DNA of 64,000 nucleotides. Origin: Baekduia soli. Its GTDB lineage: Bacteria > Actinomycetota > Thermoleophilia > Solirubrobacterales > Solirubrobacteraceae. The stretch is from positions 1,178,001 through 1,242,000 of the forward strand of contig NZ_CP042430.1 in NCBI RefSeq assembly GCF_007970665.1. Direction: 5' to 3'. Below the pieces are notes generated by a model. The model was given only the letters and a program-made list of their open reading frames with translations, did no database searches and was not told the origin of the DNA. Positions within the stretch are counted from its first letter, which is position 1; every line of letters starts with the position of its first letter. The translations under genes were made by a program, and so were the position numbers. Of this stretch, positions 10,843 through 19,480 are shown in pieces.

Positions 10843-11660
10843 CCCAGCGGCCGCAGGTCGGCCACCCGGCTGAGCTCCTCGTGCGCCTCGTCGAAGGAGA
10901 TGTCGCGAACGACGGCGACCTCCTGCGTGGCCAGCGGGGTCCCCGTCCACGCCAGGACCTCCTCGGCGGCGGAGGCGGGCTCGCGGCGCTCGAGGCCCGG
11001 CACGAGGTTGGCGGTGATCACGTCGTAGACCGCGAAGGGCTGGAAGCCCGGAACGGCGATCTTCACGCCGTCGGAGATCCGCACGATCTCGTAGGACGGG
11101 CACGTGTACCGGCGCCCGCCGGACCAGTTGGCCAGCTTGTCGTCGAGGATGCGTGCGGCCGGCAGCGGTGCGCGCGACGCCGCCATGTCCTCCTCCAGCG
11201 CGGCGGTGACGTCGTCGCCCTCGGCCCAGGCCTGCAGCTGCGCGGGGTCCAGGCCCGCGTCGGCGGCCGCTCCCGCGATCGTCTGCGGCGTGTCGAGCAG
11301 CTCGCCGGAGAAGTTGCGGATCCGCAGGCGGCGCAGCAGGGCGCGGGTCGCCTCCGGCGCGTGCAGGCGCGCGGCGATCACCGCGCGGCACGCGGGGATC
11401 GTGGCGGCCATCCGCTCGCGCTCGCGCGTGTCGATCGGCATGCGGTGCTCGCGGCTGATGGTGCGGAACGCGGCGGCCTGCCGGGCCGGCGTGAAGCCCT
11501 TCTCGGCGTACTCCTCGGGCGACGCGGCCAGGCCGACCATCCGCACCCGCCACTCCAGCGCGTCGCCGTAGAGCCAGGACAGCCGCCGCCGGAACGGCTC
11601 GGCACTGTAGGCCCAGGGGCAGCCGGGGTCGGTGTACTCGGTGATGCAGACGTCGGCCAC
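10806..11660 (-). CDS. DsbA-family / FrnE-like thioredoxin-fold protein
   Basis: 284 residues. The N-terminal strand leads into TDPGCPWAYSAEP near residue 10, a C-P-W-A variant of the DsbA/2-hydroxychromene-isomerase active site with only one cysteine, followed by the all-helical insertion and the returning thioredoxin half. Such proteins include FrnE-like isomerases and oxidoreductases; the missing second cysteine argues against simple disulfide oxidation. It lies 7 bases downstream of EttA on the same strand, so is probably cotranscribed. 3' end overlaps the convergent neighbour. Confidence 0.75.
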   Translation of the reverse strand: MADVCITEYTDPGCPWAYSAEPFRRRLSWLYGDALEWRVRMVGLAASPEEYAEKGFTPARQAAAFRTISREHRMPIDTRERERMAATIPACRAVIAARLHAPEATRALLRRLRIRNFSGELLDTPQTIAGAAADAGLDPAQLQAWAEGDDVTAALEEDMAASRAPLPAARILDDKLANWSGGRRYTCPSYEIVRISDGVKIAVPGFQPFAVYDVITANLVPGLERREPASAAEEVLAWTGTPLATQEVAVVRDISFDEAHEELSRVADLRPLGYDGFWTLRAAA

Positions 11661-11667
11661 GCGACAC

Positions 11668-13325
11668 TCAGGTGCGCGTGAGCTTCTTGTAGGTGATGCG
11701 GTGCGGCCGGTCGGCCTCGTCGCCGAGCGTCGCGCGGCGCCACTCCTCGTAGGCCTCGAAGTTGCCCTCGAACCACGTCACCTTGGAGTCGCCCTCGAAC
11801 GCGAGCACGTGCGTGGCGACGCGGTCCAGGAACCAGCGATCGTGGGAGATGACCACGGCGCAGCCCGTGTAGCTGAGCAGCGCCTCCTCGAGGGCGCGCA
11901 GCGTGTCGGTGTCGAGGTCGTTCGTGGGCTCGTCGAGCAGGAGCAGGTTGCCGCCGGTGCGCAGCAGCTTGGCCAGGTGCACGCGGTTGCGTTCGCCGCC
12001 GGACAGCATCTTGATCTTCTTCTGCTGCTCGGCCTTCTTGAAGTTGAAGCCCGAGGTGTAGGCCCGCGAGTTCATGACCCGCTCGCCGACCTTGATCTGC
12101 TCCAGGCCGCCCGAGATCTCCTCCCACACCGACTTCTCGCCGTCGAGCGCGTCGCGGCTCTGGTCGACGTAGGAGAGCTGCACGGTATCGCCGATGCGCA
12201 GGGTCCCGTCGTCGGGCTCCTCCTGGCCGGCGATCATCTTGAACAGCGTGGTCTTGCCCGCGCCGTTGGGCCCGATGACGCCGACGATGCCGCCGGGCGG
12301 CAGGTCGAAGCTCAGGTCCTCGATGAGCAGCTTGTCGCCGAAGCCCTTGCGCAGCCCCTCGGCCTGGACGACGACGTTGCCGAGGTGCGTCGCGACGGGG
12401 ATGTGGATCTGGACGTCGTCGAGCTTGATGTTCTTCTCTTCGGCGACCAGGGCCTCGTAGTTGGAGATACGGGCCTTCTGCTTGGTCTGCCGGCCCTTGG
12501 GGTTCTTGCGGACCCACTCGAGCTCGGCCTTGATGACGCGCTCCTTGGCCAGGTCGCGCCGTTCCTGCATCTCCAGGCGCTTCTCCTTCTGCGCGAGCCA
12601 GGAGGTGTAGTTGCCCTCGTAGGGGATGCCGCGGCCGCGGTCGAGCTCGAGGATCCAGCCGGCGACGTTGTCCAGGAAGTAGCGATCGTGGGTCACGGCC
12701 ACGACGGCGCCCTTGTAGTCGGCGAGGTAGCGCTCGAGCCAGCCGACCGACTCGGCGTCGAGGTGGTTCGTGGGCTCGTCGAGGAGCAGCAGGTCGGGGC
12801 GCTGAGCAGCAGCCGGCACAGGGCGACGCGGCGACGCTCGCCGCCGGAGAGCGTCGTGACGTCGGCGTCGGCCGGCGGGCAGCGCAGCGCGTCCATCGCG
12901 TAGTCGATGGTCGTGTCGAGGTTCCAGCCGTCGGCCGCGTCGATCTTGGCCTGCAGGTCGGCGAACTCGTCGGCCGTCTCGTCGGAGTAGTTCATGGACA
13001 GCTCGTTGAAGCGGTCCATCAGGGCCTTGACCTCGGCCACGCCGTCGAGGACGTTCTCGCGCGCGGTCTTGTCGGGGTCGAGCTGGGGCTCCTGCTCGAG
13101 CAGGCCGACGGTCGCGCCGGGGGCCAGCTGCGCGTCGCCGCTGCGGAAGTCGGTGTCGATGCCCGCCATGATCTTCAGGAGCGTCGACTTGCCGGCGCCG
13201 TTGTAGCCCAGCACGCCGATCTTCGCCCCCGAGAGGAACGACAGGCTCACGTCGTTGAGGATCGGCTTCTCCGGCCCGTAGGCCTTCGTCAGCCGCTGCA
13301 TCTGGAAGATGTACTGAGGCGCCAT
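11668..13325 (-). CDS. ettA: EttA-type ABC-F translation factor, frameshifted in this sequence
   Basis: ABC-F ATPase that binds the ribosomal E site and senses energy state. First half: Walker [10 protein letters not shown] and signature [11 protein letters not shown]; second half: [33 protein letters not shown] and DEPTNDLD, closely resembling EttA. Frame is lost at about 12796-12799, where one C is missing from a C run just before the first DEPTNHLD Walker B; both halves are otherwise perfect. A one-base correction yields a normal product of about 552 residues. ATG start with a TATCCT box 9 bases upstream. MurB lies 48 bp upstream. Confidence 0.9.
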
Positions 13326-13334
13326 GAACCCCTC

Positions 13335-13340
13335 AGGATA
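13335..13340 (-). promoter_or_regulatory. -10 box TATCCT, leaderless-type, for ettA
   Basis: On the minus strand TATCCT ends 9 bases before the ATG at 13325. GAGGGG between them could instead act as a ribosome site if transcription starts further upstream. Confidence 0.5.
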
Positions 13341-13373
13341 GGAGGCGCGCCGCCGTGGTGGTGCGCGGGGCGC

Positions 13374-14414
13374 TCAGCGCCAGGCGTGCCCGGCGAACAC
13401 CGGCTCCGGAACGAGCACCACGCCGAAGGCCGCGTGCACGCCTGCGGCGATCTCCCGGGCCAGGGCCACGAGCGCGGCCGTCGTCCCCGCGCCGCGGTTG
13501 GTGAGCGCGAGCACGTGCTTGGAGGAGATCGCGATGCCGGCGGGATCGCCGTGGCCGCGCCGGAAGCCCGCGCGCTCGATGAGCCACGCCGCCGAGGTCT
13601 TCACGCGCCCGTCGGCCTCCGGGAAGGCCGGTGGCCGCGCGCCCTCGCCCAGGCGCTCCTGCGCGCGTGCGGCCAGCGCCGCGAACGCCTCGCCGGTGAG
13701 GATCGGGTTCGTGAAGAACGACCCGGCGCTGGCGGTGTCGGGGTCGCCGGGGTCCAGCACCATGCCCTTGGCGCGGCGCAGCCCGAGGACCGCCGCGCGG
13801 GCGGCGGCCAGGTCGACCCGGTCGCCGATGCCGACGTCGAGCGCCCGTGCCAGCTCGGCGTAGCGGATGGGCTGCGAGCGCCCGCCGGCGTGCAGCGCGA
13901 AGCGCACCGACAGCACGACGAACCGCCCGGGGTCGCGCTTGAACGCGCTGGAGCGGTAGGCGAACGCGCAGGCCGCGGGGTCCAGCTCGACGACGACGCC
14001 CGTCGTGCGGTCCAGCGCCCGGACGCCGGTGATGACGTCGGCGACCTCCTGGCCGTAGGCCCCGACGTTCTGGATCGGCGTGGCGCCGACCGAGCCCGGG
14101 ATGCCGGCGAGGCACTCGATGCCGGCGAGGCCGTCGGCCACGGAGGCCGCGACCAGCGCGTCCCAGGACTCGCCCGCGGCGGCCTCGAGCACGTCGCCGT
14201 CGCGCCGCACCCCGGACGTCAGGACCCGGACGACCGTGCCCCGCACGCCCGCGTCGGCCACGACGAGGTTCGACCCGCCCGCGAGCAGCAGCAGCGGCGC
14301 GCCGGCGCCGTCGGCCTCGGCGACGGCGTGAAGGAGCTCGGCCTCCGTCGTGGCCGTGACCAGCCGCTCGGCGGGGCCGCCGAGGTGCAGCGTCGTGTAC
14401 CGCGACAGATCCAC
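13374..14414 (-). CDS. murB: UDP-N-acetylenolpyruvoylglucosamine reductase
   Basis: NADPH- and FAD-dependent second committed step of peptidoglycan precursor synthesis. 346 residues, with the type I MurB features: an N-terminal YTTLHLGGPAERL, FAD-binding LLAGGSNLVVADAG, GIPGSVGATPIQNVGAYGQE, catalytic serine in SAGSFFTNP and final glutamate in LVPEPVF. GTG 14414 chosen because the protein then begins at the usual family N-terminus and a TACGCT box sits 8 bases upstream. Divergent from the J-domain gene. Confidence 0.95.
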   Translation of the reverse strand: MDLSRYTTLHLGGPAERLVTATTEAELLHAVAEADGAGAPLLLLAGGSNLVVADAGVRGTVVRVLTSGVRRDGDVLEAAAGESWDALVAASVADGLAGIECLAGIPGSVGATPIQNVGAYGQEVADVITGVRALDRTTGVVVELDPAACAFAYRSSAFKRDPGRFVVLSVRFALHAGGRSQPIRYAELARALDVGIGDRVDLAAARAAVLGLRRAKGMVLDPGDPDTASAGSFFTNPILTGEAFAALAARAQERLGEGARPPAFPEADGRVKTSAAWLIERAGFRRGHGDPAGIAISSKHVLALTNRGAGTTAALVALAREIAAGVHAAFGVVLVPEPVFAGHAWR

Positions 14415-14422
14415 GACGAGGG

Positions 14423-14428
14423 AGCGTA
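14423..14428 (-). promoter_or_regulatory. -10 box TACGCT, leaderless-type, for murB
   Basis: Minus-strand TACGCT, 8 bases before the GTG at 14414. Confidence 0.55.
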
Positions 14429-14451
14429 GGGGCTGGCCGCGTCGGGGCCGG

Positions 14452-14457
14452 TACCCT
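14452..14457 (+). promoter_or_regulatory. -10 box TACCCT, leaderless-type, for the J-domain/TPR gene
   Basis: TACCCT ends 8 bases before the GTG at 14466. Confidence 0.55.
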
Positions 14458-14465
14458 CGATCGTC

Positions 14466-15713
14466 GTGCCGCAGGTCCTCGACATCGAACAGGCGCTGCT
14501 CCTGCTGGAGCTCGACCCGCCGTTCGAGAAGCGCGACGTCCAGCTCGCGCGGCGCCGGCAGGCCAAGATCTGGCACCCCGACCTGGCCCCGCCGGGCAAG
14601 CAGGTCGAGCACGAGCGCCACCTCAAGGCCATCAACGAGGCCGCCGACCAGCTCGAGAGCCTCGCGGAGGGCTCGCGCGGCGGGCGCGTGTCGCGCAACG
14701 CGGTCAAGGTCAGCGCGGCGGCCGCGCGCGAGGCGCGGGCCGAGGCCGGCCGGCGCAACTACGAGGAGCAGCAGCGCCGCCAGGCCGCCGAGGCCGAGCG
14801 CGAGCGCCACGACCCGTTCGGCACGCGGGTGCCCGACCACTCCGTCGTGCACCGCTACGCGCGCTGCCTGTCCTACCCGGAGTGGGGCGTGGGGGAGGTC
14901 GCGGGCATCTACTTCACCGGCGCCGAGGACGACGTGCAGCAGTGGGCGCGCGTGCGCTTCCAGCCCGGCGTGCGCACCGTCCCCGCCGGCTCGCTGCAGT
15001 TCGTGGACTTCTCCAAGCCCGACCCCGGCCACGAGCGCGTTCAGCGGTTCATGACCGCCGCCCAGCACGCGATGCACGACAACGACTTCAAGCTCGCCGC
15101 CCAGCGCCTCATCTACGCGCGCGACGCCGAGCCCGCCAACGTGTCGGTGCTGCGCCTGCTCACGCTGGCGTTCTGGCAGGCCGGCGACCTGCCCGCGGCG
15201 GGCCGCTCCGTCCGGGACTGGGCGCGCGCCGACCCGTCGCGCCCGGCGGCGCACCGCTACGCCGCGCGCATCTACGAGGACATGGGCGCGTTCGACCTCG
15301 CCGTGGAGGCCGCGCTGCGCGCCGCCGAGCGCGGCCCGCAGGACGCGGGCGCGTGGGAGCGCGTCGGCCGGCTGCGGCTGCGGCTGCTGGACCGCGCCGG
15401 CGCGCTGGACGCGCTGGAGCGCGCACGGCGCCTGGGCCCCAGCGTCGAGGGCCTGCTCGACCTCGCCCTGGCCCTCCACCTCGGCGGCGACCTCGGCGGT
15501 GAGGTCACCGCGACCGAGCAGGCGACGCTCCTGGACGCCGAGCACCCCGCGGCGTGGAACCGCTACGCGCACGCGCTGGCACGGACCGACCGCGTCAGCG
15601 ACGCGATCGCCGCGGCCGAGCGTGCGCGGCGCCTGGCGCCCGACGACCTCGACGTCGCCGACCTGCTCGAGCGCCTGCATGCCGCCCAGCCGCGGGTGCT
15701 CCCCGCGGCCTGA
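14466..15713 (+). CDS. J-domain protein with C-terminal TPR array
   Basis: 415 residues. Residues 1-70 look like a J domain: LDPPFEKRDVQLARRR, then IWHPDLAP with the HPD tripeptide that stimulates DnaK ATPase. A basic, alanine-rich linker follows, then a beta-rich segment (about 115-180; VHRYARCLSYPEWGVGEVAG), and from about residue 195 five or so helical repeats with TPR spacing. No zinc-finger or DnaJ C-terminal domain. It may recruit Hsp70 to clients held by the TPR array. Leaderless-type start at GTG 14466. J-domain assignment is good, the middle domain unrecognised. Confidence 0.75.
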   Translation: MPQVLDIEQALLLLELDPPFEKRDVQLARRRQAKIWHPDLAPPGKQVEHERHLKAINEAADQLESLAEGSRGGRVSRNAVKVSAAAAREARAEAGRRNYEEQQRRQAAEAERERHDPFGTRVPDHSVVHRYARCLSYPEWGVGEVAGIYFTGAEDDVQQWARVRFQPGVRTVPAGSLQFVDFSKPDPGHERVQRFMTAAQHAMHDNDFKLAAQRLIYARDAEPANVSVLRLLTLAFWQAGDLPAAGRSVRDWARADPSRPAAHRYAARIYEDMGAFDLAVEAALRAAERGPQDAGAWERVGRLRLRLLDRAGALDALERARRLGPSVEGLLDLALALHLGGDLGGEVTATEQATLLDAEHPAAWNRYAHALARTDRVSDAIAAAERARRLAPDDLDVADLLERLHAAQPRVLPAA

Positions 15714-15728
15714 GCGCCCGCCGCCGGC

Positions 15729-17933
15729 CTACAGGACGCGGGCCCCGTCGCGCTCGCGCGCCGGGGCGATCCGGTGCAGGAGCGTCCGGGCGGCGGCGAT
15801 GACGAGGTCGCGGTCGTAGACCGTCGCGAAGAGGAACCGGCGGTCGCGGTCGGGGCCCTCGTCGCCGAGGTCCATGGCGACCAGCGCGCCCGCGAAGTGC
15901 GGGCCGAGCACCACGACGCTCCACTCGCCGGCGAGGATGTCGTCGGGCGCGATGCACGCGCCGCGCACGCCGCGGACGGGCTCCTCGCCCAGGCCGACGC
16001 CGAAGGCGGCGACCAGGCTCGAGCTGCGCGCGAGCGTCTCGTAGCGGCGGACGGTGGCCGGGGTGAAGTGCCGAGCCTGCTGGAAGGCCGACAGGATCAC
16101 CGCGCCCTCGCCGATGCGCATCGCCCGGTTCTCGAGGTGGTGGCTCATCGGCAGCAGCAGGCGCTTGCTGGCCTCGGCCATGTCGCGCTGGCCGCGGACG
16201 ACCTCGAACGGCGAGCCGCCCGGGTAGGCGATCGCGCGGCGCGTGCCACCCGTGATCGGACGGCGCATGAGCACGTCGCGGGGGGCGCCGGGCAGCGGGC
16301 CCGGGCGGCCCCACAGCCAGCCCTGGCCCAGCGTGGCCCCCAGGGTCCGGGCGACGCTGCAGTGCGCCTCGGTCTCGATGCCCTCCGCGAGGATGAGCGC
16401 GCCGGTGCGCTCGCGCTCGGCCGCGACGGCGCTGACGATGGCGGCCTGGTCGGTCGACGGGCGGTCCTGCACGAGGCGCAGGTCGAGCTTCATGACGTCG
16501 GGTGCCACCAGGGGCAGCAGGGCCAGCGAGCGGACGTCGGCGCCGATGTCGTCCAGCGCGATGCCGCGGCCGGCGTCGCGGTGGCCGGCGACGACGCGCG
16601 AGAGCTCGGCGGGACGGTCGGTGACCGCGCGCTCGGTGATCTCCAGGACGAGGTCGAGCTCGGCCAGGCCGCGCTCCCAGACCGCCAGGTGCTCGGGCGG
16701 GCACGGCGCGTCGATCGTGGTCGGCTCGCAGTTGAGGAACAGCGACGCGCTGCGGCCCAGGCCGGCCTCCAGGGCGCCCGTGACCGCCGCGACCCGGCAG
16801 GCCCAGTCGAGCTCGACCACGCGCCCGGCCGCGACCGCGGCCGCGAAGAGGCGGTCGGGGTGGTGCAGCGGCGAGCCCTCGGGGCCGCGGGCGAGCGCCT
16901 CGTAGGCCACGACGGCCCCACCGGCGATCTCGACGATGGGCTGGTAGGCCGTCATCAGCGCGCCGTCGCGCAGGATCCGGTCCAGCTCGCCCGCGAACTC
17001 GGCGGCGCCGAACGCGTCGTCGGGCTGATGGCCGGCGCCCACGGCGCGCGAGCGGTAGACGTGGAAGCCGTCCTTGCCGCCGCCCTTGGCGACGTACATC
17101 GCGGCGTCGGCGTGGCGCAGGAGGTCCTCGGCCGAGGTCGCGTCGCGCGGGAACGTGCTGACGCCCACGCTGGCCCGGACCTCGAGGGGGCGCCCCTCGA
17201 TCTCCAGCGGCTCGCGCAGTGCGGCGACGACGCGGCCCGCGAGGTCGGTGCCGATGGCCGAGGCCTCGCCGCCGACGTCCTTGACCAGGAGCGTGAACTC
17301 GTCGCCGCCCGGACGGGCGAGGAGGTCCTGCGGGCGCACCACGGCGCGCAGGCGCTCGGCGACCGCGCGCAGCACCTCGTCGCCGACGTGGTGGCCGCGG
17401 CCGTCGTTGATGCGCTTGAAGTCGTCGAGGTCGACGAACAGCAGGGCGACCTCGCGGTCGTGGACGCGCGCGCGGTGCAGGGCCGAGCGCAGCTCGTCGT
17501 GCAGCGCGGCGCGGTTGGCCAGGCCCGTGAGGGTGTCGAAGTAGGCGAGCTCGTGGATGCGCGCCTCGGCGCGCATGCGGGCGGTGACGTCGCGCTGCAC
17601 GCCGAGGTAGCGCACGACCGTCCCCTGCTCGTCGCGCTGGGGGGAGATCGCGACCTCGTTCCAGAACGGGGTGCCGTCGGCGCGGTAGTTCAGCAGCGTG
17701 ACGTACGCGTCGCGGCCCTCGGCCAGCGCGGCGCGCAGCACGGCGACGGTGCGCGGGTCGGTGTCCGGGCCCTGCAGCAGGTTGCAGCTGCGCCCCAGCA
17801 CCTCGTCGGCGCCGTGGCCCGTGAGCTGCTCGAACCCCGGGCTCACGTAGGTCAGCGGGTACCCGGGCTGCGTGGCGTCGGCCACGACGATGCCCGAGAC
17901 GCCCTCGGGGTCGTATCCCTGCGTCGGCTCCAT
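15729..17933 (-). CDS. LOV-GGDEF-EAL-DICT blue-light c-di-GMP protein
   Basis: 734 residues from ATG 17933; a GTG at 17951 is an alternative. Residues 12-118 form a PAS/LOV domain: GRSCNLLQGPDTDP carries the flavin-adduct cysteine (C50), with conserved asparagines N82 and N92 and the glutamine Q113 of GVQRD. GGDEF at 209-213 is canonical, with an RPQD inhibitory site at 200-203. EAL at 345-347, LEITE, DDIGAD, KLDL and AEGIET keep the catalytic set. Residues 575-734 look like a DICT sensory domain. Predicted to couple blue light to c-di-GMP. The usual N of the LOV motif is S here. Convergent with the J-domain gene. Confidence 0.85.
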   Translation of the reverse strand: MEPTQGYDPEGVSGIVVADATQPGYPLTYVSPGFEQLTGHGADEVLGRSCNLLQGPDTDPRTVAVLRAALAEGRDAYVTLLNYRADGTPFWNEVAISPQRDEQGTVVRYLGVQRDVTARMRAEARIHELAYFDTLTGLANRAALHDELRSALHRARVHDREVALLFVDLDDFKRINDGRGHHVGDEVLRAVAERLRAVVRPQDLLARPGGDEFTLLVKDVGGEASAIGTDLAGRVVAALREPLEIEGRPLEVRASVGVSTFPRDATSAEDLLRHADAAMYVAKGGGKDGFHVYRSRAVGAGHQPDDAFGAAEFAGELDRILRDGALMTAYQPIVEIAGGAVVAYEALARGPEGSPLHHPDRLFAAAVAAGRVVELDWACRVAAVTGALEAGLGRSASLFLNCEPTTIDAPCPPEHLAVWERGLAELDLVLEITERAVTDRPAELSRVVAGHRDAGRGIALDDIGADVRSLALLPLVAPDVMKLDLRLVQDRPSTDQAAIVSAVAAERERTGALILAEGIETEAHCSVARTLGATLGQGWLWGRPGPLPGAPRDVLMRRPITGGTRRAIAYPGGSPFEVVRGQRDMAEASKRLLLPMSHHLENRAMRIGEGAVILSAFQQARHFTPATVRRYETLARSSSLVAAFGVGLGEEPVRGVRGACIAPDDILAGEWSVVVLGPHFAGALVAMDLGDEGPDRDRRFLFATVYDRDLVIAAARTLLHRIAPARERDGARVL

Positions 17934-17988
17934 GCCCCGGGGTATCGGCACCGCGCACCGCGGCCGTAGCGGGCGTGTCTGCCCGGTG

Positions 17989-19349
17989 TCAGGGCAGCCG
18001 GAAGCCCAGGTCGGCCTCGATCTCGGCCGTGTCCATCTGGGCCTTCTGCAGCCGCCCGGAGAAGTCCCAGTTCAGCGACTGCCAGCGGGTGAACTGGTCG
18101 AGCACCCAGATCCCGGACTGCCGGGAGCCGTTGCCCGAGCGCCCGTTGCCTCCGAAGGGCAGATGCGCCTCGGCGCCCGAGGTCGACGTGTTGACCGACA
18201 CCATCCCCGCCGAGATGCGCTCGCGGAAGCGGAAGGCATGGCCCGGGTCGGTCGTGTAGATCGACGACGACAGGCCGTAGCCGTGGGCGGCCAGCGCCAT
18301 GGCCTCCTCGACGTCGCCGAACCGCGCGACGCCCACCAGCGGGCCGAACGTCTCCGTCCGGGCCATCTCGTCGTCGATCCGCACGCCCGTGACCAGCGTG
18401 GGGTGCACGAACAGCCCGCGCTCGGGGTCATCGCCCACGAAGCCCGCGCGCGGGTTGGCGGTCGTGATGCGCCCGGTGCCCGTCGACCCGTGGACCGCGT
18501 GGTGGTCTCGGACGAGGCCCAGGTCGTGGTCGCAGAAGCGCTCGAGGATGTGCCGAAGCCGCCGAACAGCGCGCCCTCGACGGCCAGGTCGACGTCGGCG
18601 TCGGCCATCACGACCATGGGGTTCTTGCCGCCCAGCTCGAGGCACGGCGACTGCAGGTGGCGGCCGCAGAGCGCGCCGACCTCGCGCCCGACCTCGCTGG
18701 AGCCCGTGAAGCCGACCTTGTCGACGGTCCCCTCCTGCAGCGCGCGCTCCAGGCCGGCGAACGTGGACGGCCCGTCGGCCTGCACGACCTGGAGGATCCC
18801 GTCGGGCAGGCCCCCGGCTCAGAGCAGCTCGGCGAGCGCCTGGCCGGTGGCCGGCGCGTACTCGGCCGGCTTGAACACCACGCCGTTGCCGCACAGCAGC
18901 GCGGGGATGAGGTACCAGGACGGCACCGCGACCGGGAAGTTGCCCGCGGTGATGGTCGCCGCCACGCCGACGGGCGCGCGGAACGTGAAGAGCTGCTTGT
19001 CGGGCATCTCCGACGGGACGGTCTGGCCGTAGAGGCGCCGCCCCTCGCCGGCGAAGAAGCTGCACGTGTCGATGATCTCCTGGACCTCGCCGAGCGACTC
19101 GGCCAGCGGCTTGCCGATCTCGCGCGTGACCAGGGCCGCCAGGGCGTCCTTGTTGGCCTCGACGATCCGGCCGATCTGCTGGATCGCGCGCCCGCGGACC
19201 GGCGCGGGGGTGGCCGCCCAGCCCGCCTGGGCGTCGCGGGTCCGGCGGCAGGCGGCGGCGAACGCCTCCGCGTCGCCCGCGGCGACCTCGAGCACGACGT
19301 CGTCGAGGTCGGCGGGGTTCGTCGAGCGCAGCGGCGGGGACGTGGGCAT
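17989..19349 (-). pseudogene. Aldehyde dehydrogenase pseudogene
   Basis: NAD-dependent aldehyde dehydrogenase broken in two places. The first part reaches ATGQALAELL and meets an in-frame TGA (18819-18821), after which the same frame goes on as AGGLPDGILQVV. Near 18548-18556, right after GALFGGFG, the frame shifts and about 50 codons are missing, including the catalytic cysteine segment (GQRCT in relatives); the other frame resumes as ILERFCDHDLGLVRDHH. The C-terminal part (FVHPTLVTG, SAGMVSVNTSTSG) is well preserved. ATG 19349 is the probable original start. Confidence 0.9.
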
Positions 19350-19356
19350 GCGGGCC

Positions 19357-19362
19357 ACGCTA
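19357..19362 (-). promoter_or_regulatory. -10 box TAGCGT before the aldehyde dehydrogenase remnant
   Basis: Minus-strand TAGCGT, 7 bases before the ATG at 19349; the promoter has outlived the gene. Confidence 0.5.
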
Positions 19363-19480
19363 CCGGCGCGGGAGCGCGCCCGGAGGCGTCCAAAGGTGTC
19401 CGTCGGCGGACGGAATCGGGTCAAGCGAGGGTGGCGACGCTCCGACTCCTGGAGGGACCCCGCCTCCGCTTCCGCCTGCC

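Noticed and set aside
18819-18821. In-frame TGA of the aldehyde dehydrogenase as a selenocysteine codon
   Set aside because: It is not at the catalytic cysteine position, and the catalytic segment itself is deleted further on.
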